The notes under the pieces: generated by a model
Database searches by the model: none
Seen by the model: the letters and a program-made list of their open reading frames with translations, nothing else
Told to the model about the DNA's origin: nothing
Program-made: the position numbers and the translations under genes
Shown here: one piece after another, positions 54,315-61,425 of the stretch
How positions within the stretch are numbered: the first letter of the stretch is position 1
How the letters are laid out: every line of letters starts with the position of its first letter
From: an uncultured Isosphaeraceae bacterium
Lineage (GTDB): Bacteria; Planctomycetota; Planctomycetia; Isosphaerales; Isosphaeraceae
Length of the DNA: 64,000 bases
Assembly: GCA_945957605.1 (NCBI GenBank)
Contig: CAMFLR010000020.1
Location: 62,001-126,000 of the forward strand
Direction: 5' to 3'

Positions 54315-55038
54315 TTGGCTTGGCGCAAGTGACGTCATTAACTGAGTGTTGCGCCTCGAATTGTTGCTAGGTCCAGGATAAGAATCGGGGAGGTCGAAGG
54401 ATCATGAAACGCGAAGTACCTGAGAGTACTTCGATCAAGGCAATGACAACTCGCGGCCCCAAATAGCTCTTCGCAGGGCGCACTGCTCATCAGGGCTTCC
54501 TCTTGAAGAGGCTTAAACTTGTCTGCATCGGTGCTGAAACGAGACCAGAATTCATCCAGCTAGGCGAGCGGCTTGCCCGGCTAGCGATTCGTGGCGGTCG
54601 AGCCTTCAGCGCCGATGATCCATGTTTGTATCTTGACGTTCGGAGGATTGAAGTTGCAGTCATTCAATCCGGTGAAATCACCGGCGAGGTCATCCACAGG
54701 AGACGTTGTGCAAGCATCTCGATGTCGAAGTCTGCCGGCCAGACGTGAGCGATTTGGGCACTCGATGGCGTGCCTAAACCCGGCGTACCTAGAATCCGAT
54801 CGCCGATTAGACCCCCAAGCCAAAATAATTGTCGCCAAATTCGTGCTCTTTGGCATCAGAATGTTTGGATTGTCGGATTGGAAGGAGGTGTCCAAATCCC
54901 GGGGCTCCCTTGCTTTCGCCCGATCCGTCACTCACGACAAAACGTAGGGGCCAAAATTCATCAAAGCACTAGTCAGGGCTGGTCCGTGTTATACTGACCG
55001 CTGGTAAGACGCACGTGAATGTATTACCGGGAGGCGTC
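54315..55038. other. Intergenic region with a stem-loop and no supported gene
   Basis: About 720 bases between the permease gene and the surface protein at 55039. It includes the stem-loop at 54412-54433. ORFs around 54500-54930 on both strands lack starts and families. A TTATACT -10-like box occurs near 54990, before the start at 55039. Confidence 0.5.
54412..54433. terminator. Stem-loop after the permease operon
   Basis: CGAAGTAC (54412-54419) and GTACTTCG (54426-54433) form a perfect 8-bp stem with a 6-base loop, about 98 bases after the permease stop. No U-run follows, so termination is only plausible. Confidence 0.4.
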
Positions 55039-56400
55039 ATGTTGGACGATTGGAAAGACGCATTTCTTCGGGCATATCAACGCGTTAGACGTTCGTCGCG
55101 GCGGAATACTCCGAGTCCGGTTGCGCTCGAACCGCGAACCTTGCTTACTGGGCAGGGGACTGTCAGGACAATCGTCGAGCCGATCAATCATTCTGTGATG
55201 AGCATTGAAACGCCCGCCAAGGCAGCAAAAGTTAACCCGCTTGTCCCCTATGTGAATGGACTTTACAAAACTTACTTTCATCACGCTCCGACTCCGGAGC
55301 AACTCAATTACGCGCTGCAACTCGTATGGACGGGAGCTCTCGGCAAGGCCGCGCTCAAGAACGAATTCGTGGTTGTTACAACAAAGAACTCGAAAAAAGT
55401 TAACGCCAACGCGTTTGTTAATGCGCTTTATGTAACCGTTGGCGCTCGCCCGCCAACGCCAGAAGGCAGGGCTTACTGGTTAGGACAAGTGACTTCGGGC
55501 TTGCCTCACTCCCAGGTTCTCGCGCTGTTCAAGGCGACGAACGGCATGCTTCCCGCTCCCGTGATCACGTGGCCCAAACCGCCGGGAATTGTTTACGGCA
55601 CCGCCCTTAGCGGCGAACAACTCAACGCCGTCGCGAATGTGCCGGGCACTTTCATTTACAGCCCCGCAGCGGGAACGGTTCCCTATGCCTTTCCAATCCT
55701 GCCCCTATCCGCGACATTCATTCCGGCAGATACGACGGACTACGCGCCAGTGACTGCGAGCAACACCTTAAGCGTCCACGCGCAGAACCCGACGATTACC
55801 TGGCAGCGACCTCACGCGATCATGGAAGGGACGCCGCTCACCGACCTTCAGTTGAACGCAACGGCGACCGCGGTTGTCAATGGCCAGACGGTGCCCGTTT
55901 ACGGAACATTTACCTATTCGTCACCGGTGGGCACAGTTCTTCCAGTCGGAGTCAACTTGGCTCTGACGGCGGTCTTTCGGCCTTTCGACTCGCTCGACTA
56001 CTCGGTAGTTATCAAAACGACAAACATCACCGTCACGCTCGGGCCGCCTCCGCCGACTCCCACACCGCCACTTCCCACGCCGCCACCAACACCTTCGCCA
56101 ACACCATCACCTACGCCCTATCCAACTCCCACACCCCTTCCGACGCCATTTCCAACGCCCGTCCCTATGGTCGTTCAGCAGTACAAGAGCCAGCGGGCTG
56201 TTCCGCCGCCCACACCACCACCGACGCCGTTCGAGATCACATTACCGGGGACGTCGCGAGACACTGAGATTCCCCTCACGATTCCCCAGTTCCTGATCGT
56301 CCCTCAACAAACAGTTCTCGAACCGTTGACACCAACACCCGCCAGCCATCCGCCCGGGCCCGAAACGCGGCCGAACTTGATTCCTCCTCCGAACGATTGA
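55039..56400 (+). CDS. Surface protein with LEPRTLL leader, DUF4214-like domain, MBG-like repeats and Pro/Thr linker
   Basis: 453 residues from the ATG at 55039, which has GGGAGG upstream; an earlier start at 55015 has no site. The leader has ALEPRTLLTG, like that of the protein at 33789. Residues about 70-170 resemble DUF4214 (VPYVNGLYKTYFHHAPTPEQ, then LYVTVGARPPTPEGRAYWLG). Two MBG-like modules follow: ITWPKPPGIVYGTALSGEQL and ITWQRPHAIMEGTPLTDLQL, each ending in a beta stretch. The C-terminus is a Pro/Thr-rich linker. Likely exported and surface-attached; DUF4214 links are found in adhesins and S-layer-like proteins. Confidence 0.75.
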   Translation: MLDDWKDAFLRAYQRVRRSSRRNTPSPVALEPRTLLTGQGTVRTIVEPINHSVMSIETPAKAAKVNPLVPYVNGLYKTYFHHAPTPEQLNYALQLVWTGALGKAALKNEFVVVTTKNSKKVNANAFVNALYVTVGARPPTPEGRAYWLGQVTSGLPHSQVLALFKATNGMLPAPVITWPKPPGIVYGTALSGEQLNAVANVPGTFIYSPAAGTVPYAFPILPLSATFIPADTTDYAPVTASNTLSVHAQNPTITWQRPHAIMEGTPLTDLQLNATATAVVNGQTVPVYGTFTYSSPVGTVLPVGVNLALTAVFRPFDSLDYSVVIKTTNITVTLGPPPPTPTPPLPTPPPTPSPTPSPTPYPTPTPLPTPFPTPVPMVVQQYKSQRAVPPPTPPPTPFEITLPGTSRDTEIPLTIPQFLIVPQQTVLEPLTPTPASHPPGPETRPNLIPPPND

Positions 56401-56444
56401 AACTCACTCATGGAGTGTTAGTACATTCTCTCTGACACCGGTTC

Positions 56445-58403
56445 ATGTCAATGGGCGAAGAAACGATGGAGACAGGAAACGGTAAAGCGAGCGAAAGTTC
56501 CAGCGTTGGTTCGTCCGGCGCCGTGCAATCCTTCGAGATCGTGATCCATCAGATTGCCGACGATGCCGTTCTGCGGCAAAACCGCGACGACGGCACCGGC
56601 TGGGATTGGGCGTGGGCCGACTACCAGCGCGACTGGATGGACGCCACGCCCAGCCGGTTCGCATATCGCTGCTTGCCGCTCACAATGGCTAATCAGACAG
56701 GGTTGTGGGTCAAGAATCCCGTGGGATTCACTGCGATCTGGCGTGGGTCTGAACGACCGAACTCCATCGAGTTTGCGTTCGATGTAGCCGGAGACATTTG
56801 GGGCGCCTGGATCACCAACGAGTTCGGGGCAGGAATCATTACCTGGAACACACCCTACCTCTTCCGCACCAGGCCGCCCGGATCGCGTCTGTTGGTTTCA
56901 GGTCCCGCTAACCAGTTCAAAGATAACCTTCATCCGTTGACGGCAATCCTGGAAACTGACTGGATGACGATGTCATTCACGATGAACTGGAAGGTCATGC
57001 GGCCGGGCCAACCGGTACGATTCGAAGCGGGCGAACCACTCTTTCAGGCGATACCTCTAAGCACCAATCTCTGTGCGGATATTGAGAGAGCAAAGGTTGC
57101 TTACAAACGATTAAGCGATGATCCCGAACTTACTCGCGCTTACGGCGAATGGGATGAATCGCGCAAGGGCTTCATGCAGAGAAGCAAGGCGGGACAAGTC
57201 GCTCCTGATGCCTGGCAAAAAGATTACTTTTACGGCCGCGATGCAATGGGAAACACGGCGTTTCCATCTCATATGAACAAGCTCAAACCACCCGATGTTG
57301 TTTATGGTGGCACCACCGTTGCTCCAGCTTCATCCAGCGATGTGCGGCGTATTTCAAGAGACACTTCGAAAAAACAGGGCGAAAACGTTGCAACTCACAC
57401 GTCGGTCACCAACGAGTGGCGACGCTGGATTGCTGAGAATTTAATGCTTGGCGCTTCACGGGAAAGCATTTTGCAGACCATGATCGCGTCGGGCCTAGCA
57501 ACCGAGTCGGCGGCCACGGAGATCGATCAAGCGTTGGCTAGTCCCTATGTCTGGGGAGTGGAACGCCTGCGCAACCGGCTCAAGAAACGCGACTGGCTGC
57601 TTGGCGTTTATCGCAAGCTCAGCAGGCTCGACTCCAAGAACCGCGTGATTCCGCGCCGACACAAAATCACGCGTGATGAGTTCATCGATCACCATTATTG
57701 TACGAATCGTCCCGTCATCATTACGGGCATGATGGAAGACTGGCCCGCCTTGAGCAAGTGGAGTCTTGAATACTTCGACAAGACTTTTGGCGATCGCATG
57801 GTCGAGGTGCAAATCGGCCGAGAAAGGAGTAAGAACTTCGAGCAAGAACGCGAAAAATTCCGCAGAAAAATGCGGTTTTCCGATTACATCGCCCAGGTGC
57901 GTGCAGCAGGCACGACCAACAACTTTTACATTACCGCGAACAACAATTCCGCCAACAAGGAAGCGCTACCGGAACTTTGGAATGATATTGTAACGATTGC
58001 CGAATATCTTGATAACCGATCCCCGGCTAACGGTTTCTTCTGGTTCGGTCCGGCGGGAACAATTACGCCATTTCATCACGATCTCACCAACAATATGATG
58101 GCACAGGTGATGGGACGGAAGCGCGTTTTGATCGCTCCATCGTGGGACATGCCCTTGATGAGAAACCTTCGCGACGTATATTGCGAAGTCGACGGCCGCA
58201 CAATGCATCACAACCCTGATGCGAGCCCAGGTGAGCCCCAGATTCTTGAGTGTTGTCTTGCCCCCGGTGAGATCCTTTTTCTGCCGATCGGCAGTTTGCA
58301 CTTTGTTGAAGCACTTGACGTTTCGGCGACGGTCTCGTTCACGAATTTCGCTTTCGACGATAACGATTTTGCCAATTTCTACGATAGCAAAGGCATCGTC
58401 TGA
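56445..58403 (+). CDS. DUF6065 and JmjC/cupin_8 fusion protein
   Basis: 652 residues. Residues about 25-270 match DUF6065: RDWMDATPSRFAYRCLPLTM, then NPVGFTAIW and ITWNTPYLF. After a helical linker comes a JmjC/cupin_8 domain (about 405-645): ITRDEFIDHHYCTNRPVIIT, PFHHDLTNNMMAQVMGRKRV with ligands His544 and Asp546, and the distal His619 in GSLHFVEALD, so the iron site is complete. Such enzymes hydroxylate proteins or small molecules with 2-oxoglutarate. The next gene, 36 bases on, is a double sulfotransferase, suggesting hydroxylation followed by sulfation. Confidence 0.88.
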   Translation: MSMGEETMETGNGKASESSSVGSSGAVQSFEIVIHQIADDAVLRQNRDDGTGWDWAWADYQRDWMDATPSRFAYRCLPLTMANQTGLWVKNPVGFTAIWRGSERPNSIEFAFDVAGDIWGAWITNEFGAGIITWNTPYLFRTRPPGSRLLVSGPANQFKDNLHPLTAILETDWMTMSFTMNWKVMRPGQPVRFEAGEPLFQAIPLSTNLCADIERAKVAYKRLSDDPELTRAYGEWDESRKGFMQRSKAGQVAPDAWQKDYFYGRDAMGNTAFPSHMNKLKPPDVVYGGTTVAPASSSDVRRISRDTSKKQGENVATHTSVTNEWRRWIAENLMLGASRESILQTMIASGLATESAATEIDQALASPYVWGVERLRNRLKKRDWLLGVYRKLSRLDSKNRVIPRRHKITRDEFIDHHYCTNRPVIITGMMEDWPALSKWSLEYFDKTFGDRMVEVQIGRERSKNFEQEREKFRRKMRFSDYIAQVRAAGTTNNFYITANNNSANKEALPELWNDIVTIAEYLDNRSPANGFFWFGPAGTITPFHHDLTNNMMAQVMGRKRVLIAPSWDMPLMRNLRDVYCEVDGRTMHHNPDASPGEPQILECCLAPGEILFLPIGSLHFVEALDVSATVSFTNFAFDDNDFANFYDSKGIV

Positions 58404-58439
58404 GGAAGGGATAGCTCAATAGGGCGGCACAAGTGACCC

Positions 58440-59927
58440 ATGGCTCATGTAAAGCGGTCGTTTTTCATCTGTGCGACTCCTCGGTCCGGGAGTTCTTTAC
58501 TCTCTGAATCGCTCGAGTTCACCTCGCTTGCCGGACGCCCTCGCGAGTATTTTGAACCAACTTACGAAAGTGATTGGTCTGCGCGTCTGGCGATTACGGG
58601 GGATTCCGAATTTCTTCCAAAGATCACAGCGGCAGGGTCAACTTCGAATAACGTGTTTGGAGCCAAGATCCACTGGCACCAGTTTCTGCATCTCAGATCA
58701 AAACTCAGGTCAATTTTGGGTGAGGCTGGTTCCGACATCGAACGTCTCCGCCATGCATTTCCTGGATTGAAATATATTTTCTTGACGCGACGAGACAAGG
58801 TGCTTCAGGCGGTCTCTTATGTCAAAGCGATTCAAACCGATGTCTGGCATACGCTGAACCCCGAGGTTACAGGGGTGCAAAAGCCTCGCGTGCCGGCACC
58901 CGAACCCCGTTTTGACGTCGAACAGATCGACCGTTGGGTCAGGCAGTTCACTGAAGACGAGATCAACTGGGATCGCTATTTCGCTAGAGCGGGAATCGAG
59001 CCCCTTGATGTTGTTTACGAGGATTTCCTGAATTCTTACGACTCGACCACCCGGGCGATGCTGCGTTATCTCGAAATCCCCGAATCCGAAACAACAACGA
59101 TCACACCACCTCGGCTGCAAAAGCTGGGTGATGAACTCTCGACCGAGTGGGCGAACCGTTATCGCACCCTCAAGTGGTTTCCACAACCGCTCCGCGGGAC
59201 GACCGCTCGCGCATCGTACTTGATCTGCACCACACCACGAACCGGCGGTTTCCTGCTTGCTGAGGCGTTGGAATCGACAGGCGTAGCTGGGCGACCCAGG
59301 GAATACTTCGACCCGGTATTTCAGAAGAACTGGCAAGAGAATCTTCAGATTTCTTCCGAGCGGAACTACCTCGAAACCGTTCTTGCGGCAGGCACCACAT
59401 CCAACGGCGTCTTCGGCGCCAAGGTGTTCTGGCAGCAGTTTGAGGATCTGCTGTCCAAACTGAGGCGCATTCACGGTTTCGGCCGCACTGATGCCGAAGT
59501 GCTGAACCTTACGATTCCAAACTTACGCTTCGTCTTCCTCACGCGCCGCGACAAACTCAGGCAAGCGATTTCCTACGATCGAGCGATCCGGTCGGGAGTC
59601 TGGTGGTCTCTGGCCGATTCTGTGCAGCAAGCAACCCAAACGGAGCCGCCTGAGTTTTCCGCCGAATTGATCGAGCATTGGGTTGCTCGATTCACGGACT
59701 TCGAGAATCACTGGAGACGCGTGTTCAAGCGATTTCAAATTGAGCCAATTGAAGTGTCATACGAGGATCTCTGTCGCGACTATGAATCAACGATTCGAGC
59801 TGTTTTGCGGTCACTCGAGGTTCCGAATTACGAAGACCTCGTCATCGCTAACCCCCGGCTTCACAAGCAAGCCGATAGCGTCACCGAGGAGTGGGCAAAT
59901 CGATTTGAAGGACGAAACTCAGGTTGA
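58440..59927 (+). CDS. Tandem double Stf0-type sulfotransferase
   Basis: 495 residues with two related Stf0 domains. Domain 1 (about 1-245): ICATPRSGSSLL, AGRPREYFEP, FGAKIHWHQF, IFLTRRDKVLQAVSY. Domain 2 (about 255-495): ICTTPRTGGFLL, AGRPREYFDP, FGAKVFWQQF, VFLTRRDKLRQAISY. Stf0 proteins use PAPS to sulfate sugars such as trehalose. In domain 2 the PAPS loop has changed from RSGSSLL to RTGGFLL, so one half may have a weaker or different donor site. The tandem layout probably arose by duplication and may sulfate two positions or form an internal dimer. It follows the DUF6065-JmjC gene by 36 bases. Confidence 0.92.
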   Translation: MAHVKRSFFICATPRSGSSLLSESLEFTSLAGRPREYFEPTYESDWSARLAITGDSEFLPKITAAGSTSNNVFGAKIHWHQFLHLRSKLRSILGEAGSDIERLRHAFPGLKYIFLTRRDKVLQAVSYVKAIQTDVWHTLNPEVTGVQKPRVPAPEPRFDVEQIDRWVRQFTEDEINWDRYFARAGIEPLDVVYEDFLNSYDSTTRAMLRYLEIPESETTTITPPRLQKLGDELSTEWANRYRTLKWFPQPLRGTTARASYLICTTPRTGGFLLAEALESTGVAGRPREYFDPVFQKNWQENLQISSERNYLETVLAAGTTSNGVFGAKVFWQQFEDLLSKLRRIHGFGRTDAEVLNLTIPNLRFVFLTRRDKLRQAISYDRAIRSGVWWSLADSVQQATQTEPPEFSAELIEHWVARFTDFENHWRRVFKRFQIEPIEVSYEDLCRDYESTIRAVLRSLEVPNYEDLVIANPRLHKQADSVTEEWANRFEGRNSG

Positions 59928-59955
59928 CTTCGAGATTGATTATATCCTCAGGCCA

Positions 59956-61404
59956 TTAAGCAAGAATGGCTTTGACGACGTTTCCGTGAACATTCGTCAG
60001 ACGCCTTTGGATTCCGTCGTGATAGAACGTCAGTCGCTTGTGGTCGATGCCTAGCAAATGCAGAACGGTGGCGTGTAGGTCGTAGACTGTCACGGGATCG
60101 ACGACCGACGCGTAGCCAATAGCGTCGGTAGCCCCGTGCGCGAAGCCCTTCTTGAGACCGGCGCCGACGAGGACGTTGGAAAATCCTTGCGGATGATGAT
60201 CGCGACCTCGACCGAGCTTACCCTTGTCGGCCTGGGCAAACGGAGTTCGGCCGAATTCGCTGGTGATCATGATGATGGTTGAGTCGAGCAGGCCCCGGTT
60301 CTTGAGGTCGCGAATCAGTCCAGCGATCGGATGATCGACCCGCCGAGCCTCGCCCGTGTGAGTCTTGTAACCCTTGCCTGTGATATCATCGTGGGCGTCC
60401 CAGGAAACGCCGTCACCAGTCCAGAGCTGGACCATTCGGACACCACGCTCAACCAGTCGACGCGCGATGAGGCAGTTACGAGCCGTATCGCGGCAGTCGT
60501 CACGATCCAGGCCATAAAGCTTCAGAACGTGGGCTGGTTCAGAGGAGAAGTCTGTGGCGTCGGGTATCGCAGATTGCATTCGGGCTGCGAGTTCGTAACT
60601 CTGTACTCGGGCCGAGAGCGGGTCGGTCTGAGTTTGGCTTTCCATGTGGATTGCATCAAGCTGCTTGATCAGATCGAGGCGCTCGCGCTGGGTTTCGGAA
60701 GAAGCACCACCAGCAGGCCGAAGATCGCGGACGACCGGGCCGCCACGCGTGTTGAAGGCGACGCCCTGATGCTCGGCTGGAAGAAATCCGCTGGCCCAAT
60801 TGAAAGCTCCGCCGGCAGCGTTGGGAATGCCGCGAGCATCTGGCAGCACGACGAAGCCAGGAAGGTTCTCGTTCTCCGTCCCCAGCCCATACGAGAGCCA
60901 GGAGCCCATCGCGGGGAAGCCCATCTGGCGAAATCCGGTGTTCGCCTGGAAAGTGCCCGGGATGTGATTGGCCGTTTCCGCGACCATCGAATTGATCACG
61001 GTAAGTTCATCGGCGACTTCGGAAATGTTGGGAAACAGATCCGAAACCCATAACCCGCTTTTGCCGCGACGCTTGAAGGGATAATGCGACTGATGCAGGC
61101 GGCCGACCTTGCCGAAGAATGCATCGGCCTGACCAAAACTCTGTGGCATGTCCTTGCCATGATACTTCTCCAACTCCGGTTTGAAGTCGAAGGAGTCGAC
61201 CTGGCTCAGTCCGCCGCCAAGATAAATGTGGATAACGTGCTGCGCTTTCGGAGCAAAATGCGGCCCTCGATTGCGTGGCGAACTCGTCGTTGCAGCATCA
61301 AGGTGACCACCGCGGAGCAGCAGATCGACTGCAGCGATCGACGGGAGTCCAAAGACGGCGTCCTTCAGAAAGTCCCTGCGCGTTGACTGGAACTCTCGAT
61401 TCAT
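59956..61404 (-). CDS. DUF1501 domain protein with Tat-type leader
   Basis: 482 residues. The N-terminus FQSTRRDFLKDAVFGLP carries a twin-arginine motif. The DUF1501 body is recognised by GLSQVDSFDFKPELEKYHGK, HNPGT-like MVAETANHIPGTFQANTGFR, VRMVQLWTGDG and MITSEFGRTPFAQ, related to sulfatases and alkaline phosphatases. In planctomycetes these occur in pairs with PSD1 cytochromes; here the partner is 21 bases upstream. Role unknown, presumably periplasmic. Confidence 0.93.
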   Translation of the reverse strand: MNREFQSTRRDFLKDAVFGLPSIAAVDLLLRGGHLDAATTSSPRNRGPHFAPKAQHVIHIYLGGGLSQVDSFDFKPELEKYHGKDMPQSFGQADAFFGKVGRLHQSHYPFKRRGKSGLWVSDLFPNISEVADELTVINSMVAETANHIPGTFQANTGFRQMGFPAMGSWLSYGLGTENENLPGFVVLPDARGIPNAAGGAFNWASGFLPAEHQGVAFNTRGGPVVRDLRPAGGASSETQRERLDLIKQLDAIHMESQTQTDPLSARVQSYELAARMQSAIPDATDFSSEPAHVLKLYGLDRDDCRDTARNCLIARRLVERGVRMVQLWTGDGVSWDAHDDITGKGYKTHTGEARRVDHPIAGLIRDLKNRGLLDSTIIMITSEFGRTPFAQADKGKLGRGRDHHPQGFSNVLVGAGLKKGFAHGATDAIGYASVVDPVTVYDLHATVLHLLGIDHKRLTFYHDGIQRRLTNVHGNVVKAILA

Positions 61405-61425
61405 CGGAGTCTCCTTCGGCTGCCG

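Noticed and set aside
54404..54466. Possible 20-codon leader peptide with a purine-rich site
   Set aside because: Too short to support, and it overlaps the stem-loop that better explains the sequence.
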